Position numbers and translations under genes: made by a program
Shown here: one piece after another, positions 1 through 7,132 of the stretch
Layout of the letters: every line of letters starts with the position of its first letter
Position numbering within the stretch: position 1 is the first letter of the stretch
The notes under the pieces: generated by a model
What the model saw: the letters and a program-made list of their open reading frames with translations, nothing else
What the model was told of the DNA's origin: nothing
Databases searched by the model: none
Source of the DNA: an uncultured Oscillospiraceae bacterium
GTDB lineage: Bacteria; Bacillota; Clostridia; Oscillospirales; Oscillospiraceae
DNA: 15,438 nt
Assembly: GCA_900754515.1 (NCBI GenBank)
Contig: CAAEDD010000201.1
Span: forward strand, 1 to 15,438
Direction: 5' to 3'

Positions 1-281
1 GCAAACTGGGCTGTGGATGTGACAATGAGTATCGGTACATAAAAATCGTAATTTCTGAGCGCCTTTGCGGTAGAAATACCGTCCATGGGGACCATCAGCA
101 TATCAAGAATTACGCACTGAAAGCGCCTGCCTTTTTTATAGTCTTCTAAAAGATCAGGGCCAGAGCTATATTTTGAAATCTCTGGGAAGATACTCTGATT
201 CTTAAGCTCCAGAATGTATGAGGATATGGTTTCAGTGTCAAAACTGCTATCGTCGCATACGGCAATCTGAAAAATTTTCAT
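1..281 (-). CDS. Response regulator receiver domain, AgrA/LytTR-like (partial, C-terminus beyond left edge)
   Basis: The first 93 residues of a response regulator read leftward from ATG 281-279 and run off the window edge. The start follows an AGGAG ribosome binding site (plus-strand bases 287-291) by 5 nt. Receiver landmarks are visible: the acidic pair D10-D11 in IAVCDD, the phosphoacceptor D60 in VILDMLMVPMDG, and the switch Thr T88 in LIVTSTAQF. The fold therefore looks intact as far as it can be read. The MKIFQIAVCDD start and the VTSTAQF segment resemble AgrA/LytR regulators that carry a LytTR DNA-binding domain, but that domain would lie outside the window, so the output domain is inferred. 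The gene is divergent from the permease unit with about 235 bp between them, so it may regulate that unit; this is a positional inference only. Its partner histidine kinase is not in view. Confidence 0.85.
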   Translation of the reverse strand, partial: MKIFQIAVCDDSSFDTETISSYILELKNQSIFPEISKYSSGPDLLEDYKKGRRFQCVILDMLMVPMDGISTAKALRNYDFYVPILIVTSTAQF

Positions 282-350
282 CACATCTCCTATGACTTTT
301 GTGTAAGCAAATATGTTGTAATACGTTATAAATATGACTAACCATGATGG

Positions 351-379
351 ATTATAGCATAAAAATTGTTTATATACAA
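351..379 (-). promoter_or_regulatory. Sigma-A-type promoter for the response regulator
   Basis: Read on the minus strand, TTGTAT and TATAAT are separated by exactly 17 nt. The -10 box matches consensus perfectly and the -35 box is close. Transcription would begin near position 344, giving a leader of about 60 nt before the ATG at 281. No equally good promoter was found on the plus strand for the permease between 282 and 516. That AT-rich gap has only weak TATATT/TATAAA boxes (429-434, 453-458) without proper -35 partners, so the permease promoter may depend on an activator. Confidence 0.6.
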
Positions 380-516
380 CAAAGCTGATTCCCAATTCTG
401 TATCTCGAATTCCCGATTATGACAAAATTATATTAAAATTTGAGGATTGTGATATAAAAGTCACAGAGAGGTTCAGTACTGCTGATACAACCAAAATAAA
501 AAAACAGGAGGGTAAT

Positions 517-1905
517 ATGGCAAACAAGAAAAAGAAAAACGGTGGCATGAGCCAAATGGATATGCTGCTGGGATTAGTGTGTGCAATTTTCTTCTTGGAC
601 ACTATCCCATCGGTAGCAACCATGGGCTGGGCGTCTATCACATGGATAATTATCGTGGGGGCTCTGTTCTTCTTCACAGGTTCACTGACCTGTGCCGAGC
701 TAGGGGCTGCATACCCGGATGACGGAGGTTTTGCCGGCTGGTCTGCCAGAGCATTCGGACCAAAGATGGGGGCCCGTATGGGCTATATATACTGGGCCTG
801 CAATGCAGTATGGCTGTCATCAAATGCCACACTTTTTGTTCAGGTGTTCCAAGCTACCTTCGGGGTACAACTGGGAGCTGTGGGTTCTATCGTTCTCAAC
901 CTGGTGGTTGTATACGGTATGTTGGCTATCCTGCTGCTGCCTAGCCGTAATTCCGCATTCCTGTATAATTACGGGGCTGTGGTAAAAATAATTATCGGAT
1001 TGTTCCTTGTTATTTCCGGCGTGATCTGTTTTACCCGTGGCGGAACTCAGGCAAACCCCTTCTCTCCCAAAGAGATGGTTCCCACTCTTGGAGCGTCCAT
1101 AGTTTTCATTCCTGCACTCGTGTACAACTTCCTGGGCTTTGAGACCTCAGCAGCCAACGGCAGAATGGAGAACCCGGCACGGGATGTGCCCCGGGCGGCA
1201 ATTAAAAATGTGTTACTGGTGGCAGTGCTGTATATTCTGACTTCTGTGGCCGTACTGTGGGCGGTACCTATTGCAGAGGTGGATATCACTACCGGTGTTA
1301 TTCAGACTTTGCAGGCAGGGCTTGGAACCACAGGAATACTTGGCACGCTGGTTATAGTGCTGGGCTTCCTGTACCTGACTGTCCTTTTCATACAGGGAAT
1401 GCTGTGGGTAGGCGCTCCATGCAACACAGCAGCCATTGGCGGCGAGACCGGGGAACTGCCTAAAATATTCTCCAAGAGAAATAAGAACGGCCAGCCCGTA
1501 GGTGTAATAATCATTTCAGCCGTTATGGCAACACTGATGACCTTGGCATCTAACCTTATCCCCGGAGATGCTCAGACCGTGTTCTGGGCGATATTCTCTT
1601 GCACCAGTCTGCTGCTGTTGATACCTTATATTGTAAATTTTGAAGCATATTTCAAACTTAAGCGCACCGATAAGGAGACTCCGCGGCCCTATGTTTTCCC
1701 GGGCCCCAAGTGGTTGTCCACACTTCTTATTAGAATAGCCGAATTTATAACCATTGCTACATGTGTGCTATTTGTCTGGGTTCCCGGTGTTCCAGTGGAC
1801 ATGGTACAGTTGTTATTCGTGGTTATTGGCGTGGCAATAGTACTGATTTTGGGCGAGATACTGCTGAAGGTAGCCGAAAAGCAGCGGAAAGACGAAACTG
1901 TATAA
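517..1905 (+). CDS. APC-superfamily amino acid/amine permease
   Basis: A 462-residue integral membrane protein starting at ATG 517, preceded by CAGGAGGG at 505-512. A short Lys-rich cytoplasmic N-terminus (residues 3-8) is followed by about 12 hydrophobic segments, the usual APC length and layout. Family features include the early ELGAAYPDDGGFAGW loop (61-75) between TM2 and TM3 and FLGFE (205-209) followed by NPARDVPRA (about 219-227), which match the FxGFE...NPxRDxPRA pattern of APC transporters, including the glutamate:GABA antiporter and YjeM-like groups. It should move an amino acid or amine across the cytoplasmic membrane by H+/Na+ symport or by exchange; the substrate cannot be read. 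It is the first gene of a unit with an amidohydrolase 68 bp downstream and an NhaC antiporter, suggesting it imports that enzyme's substrate or exchanges its product. Confidence 0.88.
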   Translation: MANKKKKNGGMSQMDMLLGLVCAIFFLDTIPSVATMGWASITWIIIVGALFFFTGSLTCAELGAAYPDDGGFAGWSARAFGPKMGARMGYIYWACNAVWLSSNATLFVQVFQATFGVQLGAVGSIVLNLVVVYGMLAILLLPSRNSAFLYNYGAVVKIIIGLFLVISGVICFTRGGTQANPFSPKEMVPTLGASIVFIPALVYNFLGFETSAANGRMENPARDVPRAAIKNVLLVAVLYILTSVAVLWAVPIAEVDITTGVIQTLQAGLGTTGILGTLVIVLGFLYLTVLFIQGMLWVGAPCNTAAIGGETGELPKIFSKRNKNGQPVGVIIISAVMATLMTLASNLIPGDAQTVFWAIFSCTSLLLLIPYIVNFEAYFKLKRTDKETPRPYVFPGPKWLSTLLIRIAEFITIATCVLFVWVPGVPVDMVQLLFVVIGVAIVLILGEILLKVAEKQRKDETV

Positions 1906-1973
1906 GCTTAATGTCCAAAATAAAAAAGAGAAAAGTAATTTAAAGCTAAATAAAAAAGCAGGAGGTATTAAAT

Positions 1974-3638
1974 ATGATAGCTGAAAAGGCGTACATTAAT
2001 GCCGCTGTATACACCGCGGACAAAAAGCGCACTATGGCCGAGGCCGTGGCCATAGCAGAGGGGAAGTTTGTGTATGTGGGCGATACCCAGGGCGTCCAAG
2101 CTTACATAGGGGAGGGCACCCAGGTGGAGGATCTGGCGGGGAAAATGATAATGCCTGCCTTTATCGAAGGACATGCCCATTATACAAAGGCTACATCCAC
2201 CGTGGTTGGTATCAATCTGGCCGGATACAATAGCGAGGAGCAGTATGTGGAGGCCTGTAGGGCATATCTGCAGGAACACCCCGAAGTTAAGATACTGCGT
2301 GGTCAGGGATATCTGGAGGCTATTTTCCCGGGTATCGGACCTAAGCGTGAGGCCATGGACAGAGCCTCTTCGGATATACCCATTGTTGTCCAGGCAGAGA
2401 CGCTCCACTCCCTGTGGGCCAACAGCGCCGCCATTGAATTGGCAGGAATAACTAAAGATACGCCTGACCCGGAGAACGGGCGTATAGAGCGCAGACCGGA
2501 CGGCAGCCCCAGCGGATGTTTCAGAGAGAGTGCTCAGGATCTGATACTGAATGCTCTTCCTGACTACAGCGTGGATGAGTATGAAAAGGGAATTCTGGCC
2601 TATCAGGAGATGAGCCATAAGTACGGCTTCTCAACTTCTTACGACCCATGGCTTGTTGCCAACAGCAATGGTGTGGAAGCGTTGAAGTCACTGGATAAAA
2701 AGGGCCTTCTGTCCATGCGTATGCGTGGCGCCTACTGGGCTGACCCCCATCGTGGGCCGGAGCAGGTTGAGGAACTGCTGGAAGCCAGAGAGCGGGATAA
2801 TGGAGGAAAGTTATTCCATATTAATGCGGCCAAGCTTTTTATGGACGGTGTACTGGAGAGCATAACCGGTTTTCTGCTGGAGCCATATGAAAAGGCTGAG
2901 GGACGTCCGGAGGGTTGGAGAGGCGACCAGATATGGGAGCCTGACAACATGAATGCGGTAGTGGCGGCTTTGGATAAGGCCGGCATGGGCATCCATGTTC
3001 ACTGTGCCGGAGATGCAGCTGTAAAGCAGTCTTTGGATGCTGTAGAGTATGCCTTTAAGGTAAACGGCAGGAGGGACGCCAGACACTGTATTACCCATAT
3101 TTTCCTGCTTGACAAAGAGGATATTCCCAGGTTTAAGGAGCTGGGCGTGATAGCCATGACCAATTCCTATTGGATGCAGATAGACGACACTTATTTTGTT
3201 AATGGCAGTTATACTGGCGAAGACAGGATTGCTCACTCTTTCCCGGAGAGGTGCCTTTTTGACGGAGGAGCTATTGTAGCCAATGCAAGTGACTATCCCA
3301 TTACTGCGGTGCCTAATCCTTTCATAGGAATCGAAATAGGCGTGACCAGAATAGCGCCTGATAACTATCATCCCTGGGTTGTGAATTACAGCGACCCTAA
3401 GTTTCATCAGCCCCTGTGGCCTGAAGAGCGGGCAAATATTTATGACATGATAGATTCATTCACCATAAACCAGGCCTATGCAAATTTCCTGGATAAAGAA
3501 ACAGGCTCCATCGAGGTTGGCAAGTGCGCCGATATGATAGTTGTGGACAAGAATATCCTTGAGCTTGCGCCTGAGGATATAGGAACGGCTGTGGTGGAAA
3601 AGACTTTGTTTATGGGCAAGGTAGTTTACGAGGGATAA
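1974..3638 (+). CDS. YtcJ-like metal-dependent amidohydrolase (Amidohydro_3 family)
   Basis: A 554-residue cytosolic enzyme, no signal peptide, starting at ATG 1974 after CAGGAGG at 1959-1965. The N-terminal small beta domain (about 1-60) leads into GHAH (H67, H69), the first metal-ligand pair. Further amidohydrolase landmarks are AAKLFMDG (K287, candidate carboxylated or acidic-metal-site lysine), IHVHCAGD (H341, H343), HCITH (H371, H375) and NASDYP with the catalytic-type D440. The C-terminus returns to the small domain with KCADMIVVDKN. Length and motif order fit the YtcJ/N-substituted formamide deformylase-like branch, whose members hydrolyse C-N bonds in amides or related compounds. The actual substrate is unknown. 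Its position between a permease and an antiporter implies intracellular processing of an imported N-acyl or amide compound. The next gene follows after about 96 bp containing a strong hairpin. Confidence 0.88.
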   Translation: MIAEKAYINAAVYTADKKRTMAEAVAIAEGKFVYVGDTQGVQAYIGEGTQVEDLAGKMIMPAFIEGHAHYTKATSTVVGINLAGYNSEEQYVEACRAYLQEHPEVKILRGQGYLEAIFPGIGPKREAMDRASSDIPIVVQAETLHSLWANSAAIELAGITKDTPDPENGRIERRPDGSPSGCFRESAQDLILNALPDYSVDEYEKGILAYQEMSHKYGFSTSYDPWLVANSNGVEALKSLDKKGLLSMRMRGAYWADPHRGPEQVEELLEARERDNGGKLFHINAAKLFMDGVLESITGFLLEPYEKAEGRPEGWRGDQIWEPDNMNAVVAALDKAGMGIHVHCAGDAAVKQSLDAVEYAFKVNGRRDARHCITHIFLLDKEDIPRFKELGVIAMTNSYWMQIDDTYFVNGSYTGEDRIAHSFPERCLFDGGAIVANASDYPITAVPNPFIGIEIGVTRIAPDNYHPWVVNYSDPKFHQPLWPEERANIYDMIDSFTINQAYANFLDKETGSIEVGKCADMIVVDKNILELAPEDIGTAVVEKTLFMGKVVYEG

Positions 3639-3647
3639 TAAAAACGC

Positions 3648-3685
3648 CGGCAGGTGCAGGCGGGGGGACCCGTTTGCACCTGCCG
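3648..3685 (+). other. Intercistronic 17-bp RNA hairpin with GNRA-type loop
   Basis: CGGCAGGTGCA (3648-3658) is exactly complementary to TGCACCTGCCG (3675-3685). Inside, GG/TT can form two G-U pairs and CGGG/CCCG (3661-3664, 3669-3672) closes on a GGGA tetraloop. The result is one continuous 17-bp stem beginning 10 nt after the amidohydrolase stop. No U-run follows, so it is not a standard terminator. A second small hairpin, GGGCT-GAA-AGCCC, sits at 3696-3708. A copy of GCAGGT at 3709-3714, next to the downstream ribosome binding site, could compete weakly for the 3' arm. Likely roles are mRNA stabilisation or processing, or uneven expression of the two genes. Confidence 0.7.
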
Positions 3686-3734
3686 CAGAGCTTCAGGGCT
3701 GAAAGCCCGCAGGTTAAAAAGGAGGAGTGTCTCC

Positions 3735-5318
3735 GTGGAGCAGGGCATTGGTTTTCTCTCTTTACTGCCGCCTCTGCTGGTTGTGGTTTTGGCCATAAAA
3801 AGCAAAAATGTACTGGTTTCTCTTTTTGCCGGAACGCTTATGGGTCTTGTCCTGTTATGCGCTGACAGGACACAGCCTGTAACTGCTGCACTTTCAGCCG
3901 TTATCCCTACCTGTGTTGACATGATAACCGCAGTTATAGGGGACAATGATAATATCCATCTTCTCATGTTTATTGCGTTGCTGGGCGGACTTATTGCCGT
4001 GCTGACAGCAGCAGGCTGTGCCGGAGCCTTTTCTGATTATGCAGTAAAGAGAATAAAGAATAGGGTGCAGGCCCAGCTTGCTACCCTTATACTCGGCTGC
4101 ATTATATTTATTGACGACTATTTCAATGCTATAACCGTGGGTAACGTTATGGTTCCCATAACGGATAAATTCAAGATATCCCGGGCAAAGCTTGCTTATA
4201 TAATAGATTCCACTTCGGCTCCTGTAACCATACTTATGCCGGTGTCCAGCTGGGTGGCTACAGTTATCTCCCTGACAATGCCTGCAATGCTTGCTAACGG
4301 ATTCAGCGGAGGCGGGATGAGCGTTTTTCTGCATGCTTGTGCGTATAACTACTATGCTTGGTTTGCAATAATACTGGTGGCTCTTGTAGCTGTCAAAAAG
4401 TTTGACATAGGACCAATGGAAAAATTTGAGCGGGAGTATATGGACACAGGAATAGATAAAACCGTGTTTGTTGATGTAAACGAAAGTTTTGTGGAGGAGA
4501 TGGGCGACGGAAGAAAGGGCACGGCCAGAGATTTGGTGTTCCTCATGTCGCTGTTGGTTGTGCTTTCCATAGTGTTTATGATAGCTAATGGAGGAGGATT
4601 TACCGGGGAGTGTTCCGTAACTCAGGCATTTATGACCTGCGACACCATGCTGGCATTGGTATATGGAGCCCTGTGTACTCTCCTCATGGCTTTTGTAATA
4701 TTTGTACTCCCGGGAAAGCTGTCTCTTAAACAATTTGATGCGGCTTTCCTTCAAGGGGTTAAAAGTATGGTGTCTGCCATATGCATACTTATTATTTCCT
4801 GGACCTTTTCCAGAGTGCTTGGGGAAGAAGGAATAGGAACGGGCAACTATGTAGCTTCTGTTGTTCATGGGTGGCTGCCGGCATGGATGATGCCTGTGGC
4901 GCTTTTCATTGTGTCTGCGGTGATATCTTTTACCACCGGCGCTTCATGGGGAGCTATGGCCATTATGCTGCCTACTTCGGTCACTGTGTGCGCTGCAATA
5001 GAGCCTGGAATGATATATAACGTACTTGGAGCTACTCTGGCAGGCACGGTGTTTGGGGATCACTGTTCCCCCATGTCGGATACAACTGTCTTGTCTTCAT
5101 CCGGGGCGGGCTGCAAACATCTGGACCATGTAATGTCCCAATTGCCTTATGCAGCGGTGGCGGCGGCAGCCTCGATATGCGGATTCCTGGTTTCCGGTAT
5201 CTGTTCCGATACTTTGAGCGGGTTCGTTACAGGACTTTTGGTAATGCTGCTGCTTGTATATAGGAGAGACTGTTACAGAAAGCGGTCAGAACAACTATTT
5301 AGGGACGGCGAGCCGTAA
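3735..5318 (+). CDS. nhaC: NhaC-family Na+/H+ antiporter-like transporter
   Basis: A 527-residue polytopic membrane protein. I place the start at GTG 3735, 8 nt after a strong AAGGAGGAG site (3718-3726). An in-frame ATG at 3654 would begin inside the upstream hairpin and add a cysteine/arginine-rich leader with no ribosome binding site. The sequence is hydrophobic nearly throughout, with a hydrophilic loop around the KFEREYMDTG segment. Signatures of the Na+/H+ antiporter family (PF03553 type) are D127-D128 in IDDYFNAITVGNVM, the following STSAPVTILMPVSSW segment, and GDHCSPMSDTT (D442-D449) near the C-terminus. The family includes Na+/H+ antiporters and Na+-coupled metabolite exchangers (MleN-like), so either ion homeostasis or export of a product of the amidohydrolase is possible. 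It is the last gene of the unit; a terminator follows 32 bp downstream. Confidence 0.87.
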   Translation: MEQGIGFLSLLPPLLVVVLAIKSKNVLVSLFAGTLMGLVLLCADRTQPVTAALSAVIPTCVDMITAVIGDNDNIHLLMFIALLGGLIAVLTAAGCAGAFSDYAVKRIKNRVQAQLATLILGCIIFIDDYFNAITVGNVMVPITDKFKISRAKLAYIIDSTSAPVTILMPVSSWVATVISLTMPAMLANGFSGGGMSVFLHACAYNYYAWFAIILVALVAVKKFDIGPMEKFEREYMDTGIDKTVFVDVNESFVEEMGDGRKGTARDLVFLMSLLVVLSIVFMIANGGGFTGECSVTQAFMTCDTMLALVYGALCTLLMAFVIFVLPGKLSLKQFDAAFLQGVKSMVSAICILIISWTFSRVLGEEGIGTGNYVASVVHGWLPAWMMPVALFIVSAVISFTTGASWGAMAIMLPTSVTVCAAIEPGMIYNVLGATLAGTVFGDHCSPMSDTTVLSSSGAGCKHLDHVMSQLPYAAVAAAASICGFLVSGICSDTLSGFVTGLLVMLLLVYRRDCYRKRSEQLFRDGEP

Positions 5319-5350
5319 AAGCGGCAACTGCAATAAGGGCGGTCCGGACA

Positions 5351-5400
5351 AACAGGGCATGGCGTGGTTATAGGAGTATCATGCCATGTCCTGTTTTTCT
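5351..5400 (+). terminator. Intrinsic terminator after nhaC
   Basis: A 16-bp stem pairs 5351-5366 with 5380-5395, with two G-U wobbles and a 13-nt loop, and runs straight into TTTTTCT. This is a classical rho-independent terminator on the plus strand. It separates the permease/amidohydrolase/NhaC unit from the Mrp operon, so the latter needs its own promoter in 5401-5684. There is no comparable T-run on the other side, so it should act in one direction. Confidence 0.88.
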
Positions 5401-5492
5401 ACAATTGTAATTTGTTAAGCAGATATATTGGAGGCTTTCAAAAGCATGCTCTCTACTATATATGAGCCGGATATATACAGTGCAGACACAAA

Positions 5493-5541
5493 ATTTCAAA
5501 GGGATACCTGTATTTCGTTTTATGGGCTACCACTTTGAAAT
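5493..5541. promoter_or_regulatory. 9-bp inverted repeat, possible operator or RNA stem
   Basis: ATTTCAAAG (5493-5501) and CTTTGAAAT (5533-5541) are perfect inverted copies separated by 31 nt. The inner flanks GGATACC and GGGCTACC allow a few more pairs with bulges. No T-run follows. It lies about 145 bp upstream of mrpE and could be a regulator-binding site or a leader RNA stem. The function is unknown. Confidence 0.4.
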
Positions 5542-5592
5542 AAAAATTGAAAATCGCTGTATGCGACAGTGCCGATCGGATGTAACGCACCG

Positions 5593-5622
5593 TTGCTGCC
5601 TTTAAGCAATATGCAATATATA
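5593..5622 (+). promoter_or_regulatory. Tentative promoter of the Mrp operon
   Basis: TTGCTG (5593-5598) and TATATA (5617-5622) are spaced by 18 nt. A TG dinucleotide just upstream of the overlapping AATATA box (5615-5620) could act as an extended -10. The match is moderate, but it is the best sigma-A-like candidate between the upstream terminator and the first Mrp gene. It would give a leader of about 55 nt. Confidence 0.35.
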
Positions 5623-5684
5623 GGAATTCAAGCTACGATATCCAACAAAACCACATCAAACTCTCAAGCTTGGCAGGTGATAAA

Positions 5685-6149
5685 ATGTCGATTCTCTTTT
5701 TGCTTTTCTGGATCGCACTCAACGGACGTGTTACTATGGAAATTCTCCTTTTCGGGATTGCCATCAGTGCCGGAGCAACCTGGTTTTTGTGGAAGCTTTT
5801 GGACTATAAGCCCAGGTATGACTGGCTGCTGATAAAAAGTCTGCCCATGGCTCTGTGCTATGTGCTGGTGCTGGTTCGGGAAGTGGTGCTGGCTACCTTG
5901 TGCATGGCCGGCTTTATCTTTAACCACAGGGATATTCCGGAGCCTGTGCTGGTGTCCTTTACTGCTCCGCTGAAAACGGAACTGGCCCGGACCATACTGG
6001 CCGACTCAATAACCCTGACTCCGGGCACCATAACCGTAGATATGCACGAGGGGGAATTCCAGGTGCATTGCTATGACAGAAGCCTGGCTCTGGGCATTGA
6101 CGAGTCTGTCTTTGTCCGCCTGCTGAAAAAATGGGAGGAGAGCTTATGA
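5685..6149 (+). CDS. mrpE: Mrp/Mnh antiporter subunit E (MbhA-like)
   Basis: A 154-residue small membrane protein, the first gene of the ten-gene Mrp operon. I use ATG 5685, 5 nt after AGGTG. A TTG at 5670 in the same frame would add five residues and lacks its own site. Two or three N-terminal hydrophobic segments (about 1-37, 50-76) are followed by a cytoplasmic domain of MnhE type with SFTAPLKTELARTILADSITLTPGTITVDM (parts of residues 91-120) and VHCYD. The SITLTPGT motif is characteristic of the family. MrpE is a structural and assembly subunit of the hetero-oligomeric Na+(K+)/H+ antiporter, and its archaeal counterpart is MbhA. Its stop overlaps the next start by 4 nt. Confidence 0.88.
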   Translation: MSILFLLFWIALNGRVTMEILLFGIAISAGATWFLWKLLDYKPRYDWLLIKSLPMALCYVLVLVREVVLATLCMAGFIFNHRDIPEPVLVSFTAPLKTELARTILADSITLTPGTITVDMHEGEFQVHCYDRSLALGIDESVFVRLLKKWEESL

Positions 6150-6463
6150 GAGCAGATTTTTCACCCTTCTTTCTGGGCTGCATGCTGGTGCTTTCGGTGC
6201 TGACGCTGCTGTGTCTCATACGTGCAATCCTGGGACCGAAGCTCGCGGACAGGATAATGGCGGTCAACATGATAGGCACCATGACAATCGCAATGATAGC
6301 GCTGCTGTCGGTCATGCTGGGGGAGAGCTCAGTTTTGGATGTGGCCCTCATATATGCGGTCATCAGCTTCGTGGCGGTAATAGTGCTGACGAAGATTTAC
6401 ATAGGCATCTATCGGGAGAAAAAACACAACCTGAGTAAGGACGGAAAGGAGGGGAGCCGGTGA
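6146..6463 (+). CDS. mrpF: Mrp/Mnh antiporter subunit F (MbhB-like)
   Basis: A 105-residue protein with three hydrophobic segments. The start is ATG 6146, in an ATGA overlap with the mrpE stop and 5 nt after GGGAGGAG. An ATG at 6131 would lengthen the overlap and lie within that ribosome binding site. The MnhF core is clear: GPKLADRIMAVNMIGT with D35, then SSVLDVALIYAVISF with D65. D35 is in the position of the conserved intramembrane Asp of MrpF. A charged C-terminal tail (about 90-105) is longer than usual for this roughly 90-residue family. Translational coupling to its neighbours indicates stoichiometric production for one complex. Confidence 0.88.
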   Translation: MRADFSPFFLGCMLVLSVLTLLCLIRAILGPKLADRIMAVNMIGTMTIAMIALLSVMLGESSVLDVALIYAVISFVAVIVLTKIYIGIYREKKHNLSKDGKEGSR

Positions 6464-6816
6464 GCATCAGCCTTATAAGGTTTATCCCGGCGGCTGTTTT
6501 AATTGTGGCCGGGATAGGGGTGATGGCTGTGGGTACCCTGGGCATATTCCGTATCTCCTATGTACTCAACCGCCTCCACGCCGCCGCCATGGGAGATTCC
6601 CTTGGCCTGCTACTTGTAGCCCTGGGTCTTATCATCCTGTACGGCTGGTCCTTTGCTTCGCTGAAGCTGCTGCTTATCGTGGCCCTGTTCTGGATTGCTT
6701 CGCCGGTATGCAGCCATTTGCTGTCGTCCCTTGAGGCATTTACCAACGATGATCTGGAACAGGTCTGTGAGATAAGTACACTTCGGGAAGTGGAAGCGAA
6801 AGAAAAGGGGGAATGA
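6460..6816 (+). CDS. mrpG: Mrp/Mnh antiporter subunit G (MbhC-like)
   Basis: A 118-residue membrane protein from GTG 6460, which shares its last bases with the mrpF stop (GTGA) and follows AAAGGAGGGG. Three hydrophobic segments occupy about 5-30, 48-64 and 66-85. The diagnostic MnhG stretch is VGTLGIF (24-30) followed by RLHAAAMGDSLG (38-49). The hydrophilic tail (about 90-118) is acidic. MrpG is one of the small E/F/G subunits needed for a functional antiporter. The next gene starts 4 nt later. Confidence 0.88.
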   Translation: MSISLIRFIPAAVLIVAGIGVMAVGTLGIFRISYVLNRLHAAAMGDSLGLLLVALGLIILYGWSFASLKLLLIVALFWIASPVCSHLLSSLEAFTNDDLEQVCEISTLREVEAKEKGE

Positions 6817-6820
6817 AACC

Positions 6821-7129
6821 GTGCCGGCCTTGCGAATCATATTGCTGCTTTTCCTGATCGTCTGCGCAGTGGCGGTCAGTTTCTCCAAACGGCTTTTGGT
6901 CTCCGTGTCTATTTACATGGCCTTCAGCCTGGTCATGGCCATAGTCTGGCTTATTCTTGAATCTCCGGATCTGGCCATTACCGAGGCGGCTGTGGGCGCC
7001 GGAGTGACCAGTATACTGTTCTTTGTTATGCTGAAAAAAATCCGCTCCATCCACACCAACATCCTGGCGGAAAACGGGGGAGAGCACCCCGAGGGGGATG
7101 GGGCAGGAAATACGGATATGGAGGATTGA
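6821..7129 (+). CDS. MbhD-like DUF4040 subunit (detached MrpA C-terminal module)
   Basis: A 102-residue protein with three hydrophobic segments and a polar tail rich in Glu/Gly (about 79-102). The start is GTG 6821, about 9 nt after AAAAGGGGG. The SPDLAITEAAVGAGVTS motif (D50, E55) is the core of the DUF4040/MbhD family. In canonical Mrp antiporters this module is part of the C-terminal region of the large MrpA subunit. Here it stands alone, as in archaeal Mbh/Mbs complexes, where MbhD lies next to the proposed ion path. The acidic residues in the membrane segment suggest that it conducts ions at the antiporter interface. The next gene starts 3 nt downstream. Confidence 0.85.
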   Translation: MPALRIILLLFLIVCAVAVSFSKRLLVSVSIYMAFSLVMAIVWLILESPDLAITEAAVGAGVTSILFFVMLKKIRSIHTNILAENGGEHPEGDGAGNTDMED

Positions 7130-7132
7130 GAC

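Larger units (their letters stand above)
5401..5684 (+). other. AT-rich leader region upstream of the Mrp operon
   Basis: There is no supportable gene here. The region holds several AT-rich palindromic stretches (TATATA at both sides of 5457-5477), a 9-bp inverted repeat (5493-5541), a small hairpin with a 6-bp stem near 5555-5572, and a tentative promoter (5593-5622). No tRNA, sRNA or riboswitch class could be recognised; in particular I could not assign a Na+ or c-di-AMP riboswitch. It must contain the operon promoter because a terminator lies immediately upstream. Confidence 0.5.

Noticed and set aside
3654..3734. Upstream in-frame ATG start for the NhaC gene
   Set aside because: It begins inside the strong hairpin, has no ribosome binding site and encodes a cysteine/arginine-rich leader unlike the family; GTG 3735 has a strong site.
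3894..4868. 324-codon antisense reading frame opposite nhaC
   Set aside because: It has His/Tyr/Lys-rich, low-complexity-like composition, no family motif, and covers a clear membrane transporter on the other strand.
5401..5684. Riboswitch (Na+ or c-di-AMP type) upstream of the Mrp operon
   Set aside because: No known consensus core or expression-platform terminator could be recognised; only simple inverted repeats are present.
5569..5832. Small plus-strand reading frame at the start of the Mrp leader
   Set aside because: It overlaps mrpE in another frame and has no ribosome binding site or recognisable motif.
6131..6145. Upstream ATG for mrpF
   Set aside because: It is embedded in the ribosome binding site of the better ATG at 6146, which shows the usual 4-nt stop/start overlap.
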